DNA of 58,173 nt from Actinomycetes bacterium (lineage in GTDB: Bacteria > Actinomycetota > Acidimicrobiia > Acidimicrobiales > RAAP-2): positions 1 to 58,173 of the forward strand of contig JAJZBX010000013.1 in the NCBI GenBank assembly GCA_021846325.1, read 5' to 3'. Below are positions 24,967 to 33,414 of this stretch, in pieces. Made by a program: the position numbers and the translations under genes. The notes under the pieces were generated by a model that made no database searches, had not been told where the DNA came from, and saw only the letters and a list, made by a program, of their open reading frames with translations. Position 1 is the first letter of the stretch. Each line of letters begins with the position of its first letter.

Positions 24967-25749
24967 GTGCCCGAAGTGCTCGAGATCGAGTCGTACCGCC
25001 GTCTCGCCGACCGGGTGGTCGGGGCCACCATCGCGCGCGGCTGGTGCGATGCGTACGCGGGCAAGAAGCTGGTCGCGCCGAGCGCGTGGGCCCGCGCGGT
25101 GCGCGGCTTGACCGTGACCGCCACCGCGCGACGGGGCAAGCTGCTGGTGCTCGAGACCGACGGGGTGACCCTCGCCCTGCGTTTCGGGATGACGGGGGTC
25201 CTGTTGCTCGACGGGGAGGCCGGCCTCGAGGGGCTCTTCTACGGACCGCACGCGTATCGGGCGCAGTGGGTACGCGCCGGTTTGGAGTTTCGCGACGGGC
25301 GTCGCTTGGTCGTGCACGACCCGCGACGACTGGCGCGCGTCGAACTCGACCCCGACCTCAACGAGCTCGGCGTGGACGCCCTCGCCCTCTCGCGCCGGGA
25401 CTTCGACGCGGCGCTTTCCGTGCGCGCGACGGGGCCACCCATCAAGGCCCGCCTCCTTGACCAATCGGTCATCGCCGGGGTCGGCAACCTACTCGCTGAC
25501 GAGATGCTCTTTCGCGCGGGCATCGACCCGCGCACTCCCACGGGACGCCTGAACGCCGAACAGCGAACGCGGCTGTTTCGGGCATTTAACCAGACCATGC
25601 GCACCCTTGGACGCCGCGGTGGCTCGCACCTGGGTGACCACATGGCCGGTCGCGTGCCGGGTGGGCGGTGCCCGCGCGACGGGGGTGCCATGCGCCACGC
25701 CACCGTCGGGGGCCGCACGACCTACTGGTGCAGCGTCCACCAACCGTAA
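24967..25749 (+). CDS. Fpg/Nei-family DNA glycosylase with altered zinc finger
   Basis: 260 residues from GTG 24967, chosen because the family needs Pro at position 2 (P2-E3 here, as PEVLEIE). The helix-two-turn-helix segment is KARLLDQSVIAGVGNLLADEMLFRAGI. The C-terminal finger reads CPRDGG...GGRTTYWCSVH: the usual C-x2-C...C-x2-C has become C-x2-D...C-x2-H. The beta-hairpin Arg of the finger (GGRTTYW) is kept. It should excise oxidised bases; Fpg versus Nei substrate preference cannot be decided. It is divergent from the FrhB-like operon. Confidence 0.85.
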   Translation: MPEVLEIESYRRLADRVVGATIARGWCDAYAGKKLVAPSAWARAVRGLTVTATARRGKLLVLETDGVTLALRFGMTGVLLLDGEAGLEGLFYGPHAYRAQWVRAGLEFRDGRRLVVHDPRRLARVELDPDLNELGVDALALSRRDFDAALSVRATGPPIKARLLDQSVIAGVGNLLADEMLFRAGIDPRTPTGRLNAEQRTRLFRAFNQTMRTLGRRGGSHLGDHMAGRVPGGRCPRDGGAMRHATVGGRTTYWCSVHQP

Positions 25750-25802
25750 GAATTGGCTAGGAACAGCCCGCCGTGGGCGCCGTTTTGGGTGAGAATGGTC
25801 CG

Positions 25803-26444
25803 ATGTCCTCGTTCGTTCAGCACTTCGGCTACTTCGCACTCTTCCTGCTCGCCATCGCGGAGTCGGCCCTCATCCCGATCCCCTCGGAGGTGACCTTCGG
25901 CTTCGCCGGCGCGCTGGCGACCACGGCGGTCACCGGCCACGCCCAGTTCTCGATCATCGGCGTGATTGTGGTCGGCGTCATTGGCTCACTCATCGGCTCG
26001 GTGATCGCCTACGAGATCGGTCGCACGCTCGGACGCACCATCGTCGACCGGTGGGGCAAGTGGATCTTGCTGACCCACGGCGATCTGGACGCCGCCGAGC
26101 GGTGGTTCAAGCGATACGGTGCCGCCTCGGTCTTGATTGGGCGAATCCTGCCGGTCGTGCGCACGGTGATCTCACTGCCGGCCGGCGTCGCTGAGATGAA
26201 GCGCGGACCCTTCGCCATCCTCACCATCATTGGCTCGGCCATCTGGATCACCCTGCTGACGACGCTCGGCTACGCGGCGGGCTCGAACTGGACGCGGGTC
26301 AGCCACGACTTTCACCTGATGCAGAATCCGATGATCGTGATCATCGTCCTGGCGCTCGCCTGGGGCTTCTGGCACCGGGTGCGCGCGGTACGCAAGTACC
26401 ACGCGGGTCAGTCGACGAACCGTGGTCGACACGCCAAGCAGTGA
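25803..26444 (+). CDS. DedA-family membrane protein
   Basis: 213 residues, with about five hydrophobic segments. Family features are E19/P-containing ESALIPIPSE near the start, GSLIGSVIAYEIGRTLGR and the conserved GRILPVVRTVISLPAGVAEM. DedA/DTT-fold proteins act as proton-coupled lipid flippases (for example undecaprenyl phosphate recycling) in studied bacteria. It stands alone; the ATG follows a GGTCCG stretch with a weak ribosome site. Confidence 0.88.
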   Translation: MSSFVQHFGYFALFLLAIAESALIPIPSEVTFGFAGALATTAVTGHAQFSIIGVIVVGVIGSLIGSVIAYEIGRTLGRTIVDRWGKWILLTHGDLDAAERWFKRYGAASVLIGRILPVVRTVISLPAGVAEMKRGPFAILTIIGSAIWITLLTTLGYAAGSNWTRVSHDFHLMQNPMIVIIVLALAWGFWHRVRAVRKYHAGQSTNRGRHAKQ

Positions 26445-26479
26445 GAGCGGCCGCCGACTTCGCTGCGTGACCGGGCGGT

Positions 26480-26815
26480 CTAGATCGACCTCATTAGGGA
26501 CACCACGTCATCGACGCGGTATCCCTCGCTACGGGCGTACTCGAGGAGTTGGCTGATCCGCGCGAGCAGGGCGCTTCGCTGTGGAGTGCCCACGACACGG
26601 ATGCCCCGACCGCGGGTGAAATCGAGTAGTCCGTCGTCGCGTAACTGGTGCATGGCGCGGATCACCGTGTTCTTATTGACCCCGAGCACCGCAGCGAGGT
26701 CGACGACTGGCGGCAGGCGCTCGCCCTGCGTGATCTCACCCTCGGCGATGGCCCGACGGATCGCTGCAGCGACTTGGACATACAGGGGGACTGCTTCGTC
26801 TCGGTTAATCTCCAT
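26480..26815 (-). CDS. GntR-family regulator, YtrA type
   Basis: 111 residues. A GntR winged helix (PLYVQVAAAIRRAIAEGEITQGERLP, seen in part as VAAAIRRAIAEGEI; then LGVNKNTVIRAMHQLRDDGLL) fills residues 8-75. Only a short helical tail of about 35 residues follows, which is the YtrA subfamily layout, where the tail dimerises. Divergent from the membrane-anchored DUF4232-like gene with an inverted repeat between them, so it probably controls both. Confidence 0.85.
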   Translation of the reverse strand: MEINRDEAVPLYVQVAAAIRRAIAEGEITQGERLPPVVDLAAVLGVNKNTVIRAMHQLRDDGLLDFTRGRGIRVVGTPQRSALLARISQLLEYARSEGYRVDDVVSLMRSI

Positions 26816-26830
26816 CTCGAATATAGTACC

Positions 26831-26856
26831 ATACCAACTAGTATTATTCTTGGTAT
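26831..26856. promoter_or_regulatory. GntR operator candidate between divergent genes
   Basis: ATACCAA-N12-TTGGTAT is a 7-bp perfect inverted repeat 15 nt upstream of the GntR start and 13 nt upstream of the opposite ATG. AT-rich local DNA (ATATAGTACC) offers -10-like boxes. The location is what autoregulated YtrA-type GntR repressors use. Confidence 0.62.
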
Positions 26857-26869
26857 CGAGTGGAGGACG

Positions 26870-27562
26870 ATGGCGACGATCGAGGACGGTGCGCAGGTAA
26901 CCATACGGGACCTCCTGGACGAGGAGGCGCTCATTGAGGAGGCTCGCGAACGCGCGCGGGGTCGACGCCACCGCCGCGTCAGGATTGCTGTCATTCTCGT
27001 CGCCTCGGCGTGTGCGGCAGTGTTCGGCATCGTTCATCGCAGCGCCTCGCCTACGAGGACGAGCGGTGATCGCCCCAGTGCGTCCGCGACGGTGTTGACG
27101 TGTCCCGATGCCCGCGTGAAGCTGCTCGGCGTGTCGGCACTCAACGGAGCCGCGGTGTATAGCGGCGTACTCGTGCGCGCCTCGGTGGTCTCCTCCCCGG
27201 CGTGCACGATGAGCGGCTACCCAATCGTCGGCGCCGACCTCACGAGCCACGCGACGGCAGTGGCGAGCATGGTGCGAGCGACCTATCTCGGCGGCGGCCT
27301 GTCAACGGCCGCACGGCTCCCTCGACTCTCGATGACGTCGCGTGCGCGAGTTGTGTCCTTCACCCTCGAGTTTGTCACCGGTAACGGGCCAACCTGTCCG
27401 CGGGTCAACTCGATCACGATCACCCTGCCCGGTACGCGGGAGGTTCTGACGACACGACCGATTTTCAACGCTGGCGGTCTTGCTCTGCCTATGAAGTTCA
27501 TCTATTGCGGCGACCTGCAGGTGACGCCGCTCGTCGATGGTGCGAGCGGGCGTGCGAGGTGA
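26870..27562 (+). CDS. Membrane-anchored DUF4232-like protein
   Basis: 230 residues from ATG 26870 with GGAGGA upstream. A basic cytoplasmic N-terminus (RERARGRRHRRVR), one membrane helix (about 41-56) and an external domain starting at LTCPDARVKLLG. Cys pairs (CPDA; ACTMSGYP; TCPRVNS; YCGDL) and the phrase CTMSGYPIVGADL resemble DUF4232 proteins, found on actinobacterial surfaces. A second such protein is at 36757-37308. Function unknown; regulation by the divergent GntR protein is likely. Confidence 0.65.
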   Translation: MATIEDGAQVTIRDLLDEEALIEEARERARGRRHRRVRIAVILVASACAAVFGIVHRSASPTRTSGDRPSASATVLTCPDARVKLLGVSALNGAAVYSGVLVRASVVSSPACTMSGYPIVGADLTSHATAVASMVRATYLGGGLSTAARLPRLSMTSRARVVSFTLEFVTGNGPTCPRVNSITITLPGTREVLTTRPIFNAGGLALPMKFIYCGDLQVTPLVDGASGRAR

Positions 27563-27942
27563 GTCGCCAACGTGGTGACGCTCGCCGATGGCGATACCGT
27601 TGGCGGTGTTCGCTGCGGTGCGCATGACTTGGGAATTTCGACGATCCGACTTCGAGCACCCGTCTCGACGAGTCGACCGTTCGATGCGCCAACGGGATCG
27701 ATGGAACGTCGTTGCTCGTCGGAACCGTGCCAGCACCACCGATGACGATGGCGATGTTCACCCGCGCCGCCACACTTCGCACGTTCGCGGCGGCGGCGCT
27801 GCCGCCGGACTGGGGTGTCGGCCCGAGTTGTCGCTGCGTGGCCGTCGGGCCATCACCGACCGTGGAAATCGGTGCACGCGGGTCCGCGTCGACGGATGTT
27901 GAATATGGTTTCTCGGTCGTGACCGGGTAACCTTCGAGCACG
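27563..27942. other. Intergenic stretch, possible decayed coding sequence
   Basis: 380 bases with several short open frames but no start plus ribosome site I trust. One plus-strand frame just after 27562 reads ADGDTVGGVRCGAHDLGIS before breaking up, which could be a worn gene remnant. I recognise no family. Confidence 0.35.
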
Positions 27943-29352
27943 ATGACCTCTTTGCGCGCCACCACGCGTCTCGCGGCGATTGCCGTTGCGGCGGCGGTGA
28001 CGTTGGCGACGGTGGTGGCCCCGATCGTCGCGAGCGCCGCGCCCACCTCGATCGGCGAATGGCTGACGATCGCCCCCGACGCCAAGCTCATGGGTCTCGC
28101 GACCGACGGCAACGGGGACCTACTCGCGTTCTCGTCGTCGGGTCAACTCAACCTCTTCTCGCCCGCCCAGCTCAGCAGTGCCCTCGCCGGTGTGCCGACC
28201 GGTACGCCCGCCCGTCGACTCGCCTCGATCAGTGCCGCCGGCTACTGGATCAGCGGTATCGCGGTCTCGCGCAGCGGCACCATCTACTTCGACGGTGGCG
28301 GACTGCCGACCATCTGGTCGCTCGGCGCGTCGGCGCACGCGCCGACCCCGCTCGACGTCGCCTCGAACCCGCTCACGAGCGTGTCGGGCCTCGCGTTGTC
28401 GCCGGACCAGCATTCGCTGTACGTCGCGGACCAGCAGAGTGGCGTGGTCTACCGGATCAACCTGGCGACGATGGACGCGACCCCGGTCTTTAACTCCCCG
28501 GGCGATTCCCTCGAGCAGTTGGTGCTGGACGCCTCGGGCGACCTCTACGCGAGCGGACTCGGCGGCAACGTCTACGAGGTGTTCGCCTCGTCGCTGGCCA
28601 ACCCCGGGTCCGTCGCCACGGTTGGCCACGGCGCCATGGTCGTCGCGCACTACGGTGAACGGGCCAATCCCAACGGGCTGGCGATCGACGCCTCGGGCAA
28701 TCTCTACGTGTCGACCTGTTCGAACCTCGCGCCACCGTTCTCGGCGATCAGCGTCGTCACGAGAAACGCGGTGAACGAGGCCGTGGCGAGGGCGACGCCG
28801 GCCACCTTCGCCAACGGCGGCGTGGTTTCGATCGCCGATACGTCGGCCGAGCCCCAGTTCTTGTGCATCCAGCCCCTCGTCGTGTTCGGCGGGGTGCTGT
28901 ACGCGGGGGACTGGACGAACTCGAAGATTTGGGGCCTGCCGCTGAGCGCCCTCGGTGGACTGGTCAATCCGCCACCGGCCGCCCCGGGGGCGGTGCGGCT
29001 GCGCCGCACGGCGTCGACGCTGTCGGCGTCCTGGGACCCGAGCGCGGGCGCGGAGGACTACACCTGCACGCTCATGTACGGCTACAACGTCCCCTCGACC
29101 TTCCGCGAGACGACCCTGTCGACCTCGTGCTGGTTCGGTGGCCTCGCTGCGACGGTGAGCTACGGCCTGCGAGTGACCGCGAACGGGCAAGACGGCAGTT
29201 CACTCGGCGTCGTCGACTTCGCGCGGCCCCCGCGAATGGCGACGATCACCTGCGTGAAGGGCGATCTCGAGCGTCACGTCACCTCCTACGGTCCGCGCTG
29301 TCCCGCGGGCTACCGGATCAAACGTTCAGTCCACGTCGCGAGGCTCAACTAA
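27943..29352 (+). CDS. Secreted NHL-type beta-propeller protein with fibronectin III-like tail
   Basis: 469 residues. A signal peptide (about 1-32, ending APIVASAAP) is followed by repeated units such as MGLATDGNGDLLAF, SGIAVSRSGTIYF, SGLALSPDQHSLYVAD, EQLVLDASGDLYAS and NGLAIDASGNLYVS, the blades of a six-blade NHL/SMP-30-like propeller. From about 345 on, PPAAPGAVRLRRTASTLSASWDPS looks like a fibronectin type III domain. The C-terminus has a CVKG...RCPAGY Cys pair. Extracellular; ligand unknown. Confidence 0.75.
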   Translation: MTSLRATTRLAAIAVAAAVTLATVVAPIVASAAPTSIGEWLTIAPDAKLMGLATDGNGDLLAFSSSGQLNLFSPAQLSSALAGVPTGTPARRLASISAAGYWISGIAVSRSGTIYFDGGGLPTIWSLGASAHAPTPLDVASNPLTSVSGLALSPDQHSLYVADQQSGVVYRINLATMDATPVFNSPGDSLEQLVLDASGDLYASGLGGNVYEVFASSLANPGSVATVGHGAMVVAHYGERANPNGLAIDASGNLYVSTCSNLAPPFSAISVVTRNAVNEAVARATPATFANGGVVSIADTSAEPQFLCIQPLVVFGGVLYAGDWTNSKIWGLPLSALGGLVNPPPAAPGAVRLRRTASTLSASWDPSAGAEDYTCTLMYGYNVPSTFRETTLSTSCWFGGLAATVSYGLRVTANGQDGSSLGVVDFARPPRMATITCVKGDLERHVTSYGPRCPAGYRIKRSVHVARLN

Positions 29353-29430
29353 CTGCGCGGTGGCGTCGCGCCGGCGGACCCGCTTTCGTCGGCGTTGGCG
29401 GGAGAACGATCGACGAGCGCGACGACTTCG

Positions 29431-30555
29431 CTACGTCAGGCGCACCGTCGTCCAGCTTCGACCGCCGTCGGTCGTGCGGCGCAGCGACATTGTCGTGGTA
29501 CTGGTCGTGTTCTGTGCACAGAGGGCGACGCCGCGGCTCGCGTTGGCAAAGACCAGGCCCCACGCTGAGGAGCACACGAGATTCCCGGCCGGGGTCATGG
29601 TGCCGCGGGCACCATTGATCAGGTAAAGGTCCGGGTGTCGTGACGTGAAGGGACCGAAATCAAGGTAGGCGAGTGAGCTCGACACGGGGGCAAAGGCCCC
29701 GCCGCCGGTGCCGGCGAACGCGAAGCGTGAGATGCTTCGCCAACTCGAGCCGCCGTCGTTGGAGTAGAAGAAGGAGACGAGCATGCCCGTCGGGCACTCG
29801 GCCCACAGCACCGTTGGCGACTCCGGGGTCAGGTCACAGGCCGACACGCTCACCAGTTGTGCCGGTTTGCGCTCAATGAAGGTTCGTCCGGCGTTGTGCG
29901 AGATGAAGAGCTGCGGTCCCCGAGCGCCGGACAGGTTCACCCACACGTTCGCGCCGTAGGCGGCGAGGGCGAAGCCGCCCTGGGACAGCGCAGCGGGCAG
30001 GGCCGAGTAGGTCCAGCGGTTCGCCGCGAGCGGCGAACGGGCGATGCGGTAGTTCGAGCACGCGAAGCGCTTCACGCAGTGCGCGACGACCGCGTACAGC
30101 GCACCGCCGGTCGCCTCCAGCTCGACGATCGACTGGCCCGGCGCGACGGCGATGCGACGCCAACTTTCAGCGCCGTTGGTCGTGACATACCAGAGCAGCG
30201 ACCTCGAACCGTTCAGCGCCGCGTAGCCGTCGGTCGCATTGGCGAACGTCAACTGGCTGAGATCGCCGAGCAAGTTCCCGGAGGCCTTGCGCAGCGGCGG
30301 CAGGTGCACCGTCGTGACGTGGCTCAGGCTGAGCGTCGTGCGCTCGAGTCGTAGGCAGGGGCCGACCGCGCAGGTCCCGCCCGACGTCGCGACGACGTAG
30401 AGCAGCGAAGTGCCGGGAACGCCGGTGATGAGTTGCGGCTGGGGCCCGGGCGCGGAGGCAACGACGGCGCCACCGGTTGACACGACGCCGAGAGCGAACA
30501 CCGCGAGGACCAACGGTGCCACGACGTAACGTCGAAACACCGTTGATCGCGTCAC
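29431..30555 (-). CDS. Secreted sialidase-like/Ycf48-like beta-propeller protein
   Basis: 374 residues. A signal peptide (about 1-34, APLVLAVFALGVVSTGGAVVA). Asp-box-like repeats are visible: TTNGAESWRRI, SHNAGRTFIE, SNDGGSSWRSI and TTDGGRSWTTV, as in BNR/sialidase or Ycf48-type propellers. No sialidase catalytic Arg triad is evident, so it is probably a binding or scaffold protein. Converges with the 27943 gene, with 78 nt between them. Confidence 0.72.
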   Translation of the reverse strand: MTRSTVFRRYVVAPLVLAVFALGVVSTGGAVVASAPGPQPQLITGVPGTSLLYVVATSGGTCAVGPCLRLERTTLSLSHVTTVHLPPLRKASGNLLGDLSQLTFANATDGYAALNGSRSLLWYVTTNGAESWRRIAVAPGQSIVELEATGGALYAVVAHCVKRFACSNYRIARSPLAANRWTYSALPAALSQGGFALAAYGANVWVNLSGARGPQLFISHNAGRTFIERKPAQLVSVSACDLTPESPTVLWAECPTGMLVSFFYSNDGGSSWRSISRFAFAGTGGGAFAPVSSSLAYLDFGPFTSRHPDLYLINGARGTMTPAGNLVCSSAWGLVFANASRGVALCAQNTTSTTTMSLRRTTDGGRSWTTVRLT

Positions 30556-30652
30556 CTCTACGTTGTAGCACCGCGGTCGCGTGGTGCGTTGGTCACCGAA
30601 CCGACGTGACGTTGCTCAGTGCATCGGTTGGCCCAACTTTGCGCGGCGCCGG

Positions 30653-31111
30653 CTAGGCGAGGGCGGCGAGGACCCTCGCGGCGTGGCCGTTGGCGCGTAC
30701 GCCGTACCAGGCGTGCTCGATTCGCTGGGTCGGGCCGATGACGAAGGTCGAGCGGATGACGCCGGTCACCGTCTTGCCGTAGAGCTGCTTCTCGCCGTAG
30801 GCGCCGTACTTGGCCATCACCAGGCGGTCGGGGTCCGACAGCAGGGTGAAGGTGAGATCGTACTTGGCGATGAAGGCGCGGTGACGTGCGGCGTCGTCGG
30901 GCGACACGCCGATCACCGTGACGTTGAGCCCTCGGAACATCGAGAGGGCGTCGCGGAACTGACAGGCCTCGGCGGTGCAGCCCGGCGTGTCGTCGGCGGG
31001 ATAGAAGTAGAGCACGAGTCGTTGGCCGGCGAAGTTGCGCAGCGAGACCCGTTCGCCCGCTTCATCTGTGAGGGTAAAAGCCGGCGCCCGGTCACCAACT
31101 TGCAGTCTCAT
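30653..31111 (-). CDS. bcp: Bcp/PrxQ-type thiol peroxidase
   Basis: 152 residues. The peroxidatic and resolving Cys are five apart in PGCTAEACQFRD (C45, C50), the PrxQ/Bcp pattern that forms an intramolecular disulfide. FYPADDTPGCT and IGVSPDD are standard. It reduces hydroperoxides using thioredoxin. Divergent from the DEAD-box helicase gene, with 119 nt between starts. Confidence 0.93.
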   Translation of the reverse strand: MRLQVGDRAPAFTLTDEAGERVSLRNFAGQRLVLYFYPADDTPGCTAEACQFRDALSMFRGLNVTVIGVSPDDAARHRAFIAKYDLTFTLLSDPDRLVMAKYGAYGEKQLYGKTVTGVIRSTFVIGPTQRIEHAWYGVRANGHAARVLAALA

Positions 31112-31230
31112 GGTCCTCCCGTCACCGACGTGCGCCGCTGGCCCTAGACTAGGGCGGAGCTCGAGAACTGGGCTCGGGCCCACCACTTTCGAACGCCGGT
31201 TCCGGGTCCAACCGAGAAAACGGATGTTTC

Positions 31231-32469
31231 GTGAGTAGCCAGACCACCGAGTCGGCGTCGACCGACTCGTACGCGACCAACCAGACCTTCGCCCAACTCG
31301 GCGTCGACCCGAAGTTGGTCGCCGTCCTGTCGAGCCAGGGGATTACCACCGCCTTTCCGATCCAGGCCCTGACCATCAGCGATGCCCTCGCGGGTCGCGA
31401 CGTCTGCGGCAAGGCCAAGACCGGCTCGGGCAAGACCCTCGGCTTCGGCCTGCCGATGCTGCAGCGCATCGCCGCCACCGAACCGCCGAGCGGCCCCGGC
31501 CCAGCCCGGCCTCGCGGACTCGTGCTGCTGCCGACGCGCGAACTCTGCGTGCAGGTGCACGAGGTGCTCGAGCCCCTCGGCAAGTCCCTCGGGCTCGCCG
31601 TGACCGCCGTCTACGGCGGCGCCGACATTGAGCGCCAGGTCAAACACCTGCGCCACGGCAGCGACGTCATCATCGCCACGCCCGGTCGGCTCATCGATCT
31701 CGGCGACCGGGGCGAGGTGAAGGTCGAAGGACTCGACGTGCTCGTGCTCGACGAGGCCGACCGCATGGCCGACATGGGGTTCATGCCCCAGGTCGAGTGG
31801 GTGCTGCGTCGCATCGCGGCACGCCCCCACCAGACCTTGCTGTTCTCGGCGACCCTCGACGGCGCCATCGATCGCCTGGTGAAGCGCTACCTCACCGACC
31901 CCGTCTTCCACGAGGTCGCGAGCGACACCCAGACGGTCTCCCAGATGGCTCATCATTTCTTGAACGTGCACCAGATGGACCGAGTGAAGGTTGCGGCCAC
32001 GATCTGTCGTTCCTTCGACAAGACCATCGTCTTTTGTCGCACCAAGCGCGGCGCGGACCGCCTGGTCGAGCAGCTGGCCAAGGAGGGTGTGCGCGCGGCC
32101 GCGATCCACGGTGACCTGCGTCAGAGCCAGCGCGAGAAGGCGCTCGCCGATTTCAGCGCCGACAAGCTCCCCGTACTGGTCGCGACCGACGTCGCCGCGC
32201 GCGGCCTGCACATCGAAGCCGTCGACTGCGTGATGCACTACGACCCGCCCGAGGATCACAAGGCCTACCTGCACCGTTCGGGACGAACGGCTCGAGCCGG
32301 CTCCACCGGTGTCGTCGTCTCACTGCTGTTGTGGAACCAGATCATCGAGGCCCAGGTGATCATGCGTCGCCTGGCGCTCAAGCGGCCGATCGTGGAGGTC
32401 TTCTCCAACGATCCCCACCTGAGCGACCTCGCGGCCTGGGAGCCGACAATGGAGGATTCGGTACTGTGA
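31231..32469 (+). CDS. DEAD-box ATP-dependent RNA helicase
   Basis: 412 residues from GTG 31231. Motifs in order: Q motif (FAQLGVDPKL...FPIQ), I AKTGSGKT, Ia PTRELC, Ib TPGRLI, II VLDEADRM, III SAT, IV IVFCRTKRGAD, V ATDVAARGLHI and VI HRSGRTARAG. The C-terminal tail is short. It unwinds RNA duplexes in ribosome assembly or mRNA decay, most like the RhlE group. The stop overlaps the deacetylase GTG by 4 nt. Confidence 0.93.
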   Translation: MSSQTTESASTDSYATNQTFAQLGVDPKLVAVLSSQGITTAFPIQALTISDALAGRDVCGKAKTGSGKTLGFGLPMLQRIAATEPPSGPGPARPRGLVLLPTRELCVQVHEVLEPLGKSLGLAVTAVYGGADIERQVKHLRHGSDVIIATPGRLIDLGDRGEVKVEGLDVLVLDEADRMADMGFMPQVEWVLRRIAARPHQTLLFSATLDGAIDRLVKRYLTDPVFHEVASDTQTVSQMAHHFLNVHQMDRVKVAATICRSFDKTIVFCRTKRGADRLVEQLAKEGVRAAAIHGDLRQSQREKALADFSADKLPVLVATDVAARGLHIEAVDCVMHYDPPEDHKAYLHRSGRTARAGSTGVVVSLLLWNQIIEAQVIMRRLALKRPIVEVFSNDPHLSDLAAWEPTMEDSVL

Positions 32470-33317
32470 CGAAGAAGCACAAGTCGAAGTCGAAGTCGAA
32501 GTCGAAGTCGACGTCGAAGTCGACGTCGAAGTCGACGTCGAAGGCGACCCAGCGGTCGGCCCGGGCCCCGGGGTCGTTGGCCCCGACGCTCGTCGCCTAC
32601 GAGCCGGGACGCCTCGCCATCAATCGGGCCCTGGTGGTTGTTGCGCACCCCGACGACGTTGACTTCGGTTCGGCCGGCACGGTCGCCCGGCTGGTCAGTG
32701 AGGGCGTGCAGGTCTCGTACTGTCTGGTGACCTCGGGTGACGCCGGCGGGGACACGTCGCGCGCCACCCCCGAAGAGCGCGCCGTCACCCGCGAGGCCGA
32801 GCAGCGGGCCGCGGCGGCCGAACTCGGCGTGCACGAGCTCACCTTCTTGCACTTTGCCGACGGCCGTGTCGAGGTCACGCTGGAGTTGCGCCGCGCGATC
32901 GCGCGCGTGATCCGTCAACGCCGACCCGACCTCGTGATCTGCCAGAGCCCCGAGCGCAACTACGAGCGCATCTTCGCGTCGCACCCCGACCACCTGGCCG
33001 CCGGTGAGGCGACCCTGCGCGCGGTCTATCCCGACGCTCGCAACCCGCACTCCTTCCCCGAGCTCCTCGCTGAGGGGCTCGAGCCCCACGCCGTCGCCAC
33101 GGTCTGGCTGGCTGGGTCGAGCGACGCCACGATGTTCGTCGACATCACCAAGACCTTCGAGCGCAAGGTCGCGGCGCTGCGGCGCCACGTCTCCCAGGTC
33201 GGGGGTCGCGAGGACCTCGACGAAACGGTGCGTCACTGGGCGAGCTCCGCGGCGGCGCGCGCGGGCCTGGGCAAGAAGCGCCTGGCCGAGACCTTTCGCG
33301 TCATCACGACCGCCTGA
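32466..33317 (+). CDS. PIG-L/LmbE deacetylase with a Lys-Ser repeat N-terminus
   Basis: 283 residues from GTG 32466, overlapping the helicase stop (GTGA). The catalytic domain starts near residue 50: VVVAHPDDVDFGSAGT (zinc-binding H-x-D-D), TSGDAGG and SHPDHLAAG (zinc His). This is the family of MshB and Mca that removes acetyl groups from N-acetylglucosaminyl substrates. The first ~35 residues are a basic repeat of KS and TSKS units with no counterpart in the family core. It may bind RNA or membranes, or be disordered. Confidence 0.85.
   Translation: MTKKHKSKSKSKSKSTSKSTSKSTSKATQRSARAPGSLAPTLVAYEPGRLAINRALVVVAHPDDVDFGSAGTVARLVSEGVQVSYCLVTSGDAGGDTSRATPEERAVTREAEQRAAAAELGVHELTFLHFADGRVEVTLELRRAIARVIRQRRPDLVICQSPERNYERIFASHPDHLAAGEATLRAVYPDARNPHSFPELLAEGLEPHAVATVWLAGSSDATMFVDITKTFERKVAALRRHVSQVGGREDLDETVRHWASSAAARAGLGKKRLAETFRVITTA
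32481..32542 (+). repeat. In-frame AAGTCG hexamer repeats
   Basis: AAGTCG units, then AAGTCGACGTCG 12-mers, run for about 62 nt at the start of the deacetylase gene and encode the Lys-Ser/Thr-Ser-Lys-Ser tract. All unit sizes are multiples of three, so slippage would change length without breaking the frame. Confidence 0.85.
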
Positions 33318-33414
33318 CATTCTCACGGGTTTCACAGGCTCGCCCACGTCCGGTCTCAGACGTGGGCCGTACCGTGGGGCCGTCGCCACCCGGCGCAGTC
33401 AATGGAGAACCGTG

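Noticed and set aside
27498..28112. Minus-strand 204-residue frame across the 27563-27942 gap
   Set aside because: It overlaps the start of the secreted propeller gene and the end of the DUF4232-like gene, with no ribosome site and no family pattern.
32481..32542. CRISPR-like or regulatory repeat
   Set aside because: The units are contiguous, in frame and encode the start of the deacetylase, so they are a coding low-complexity tract.
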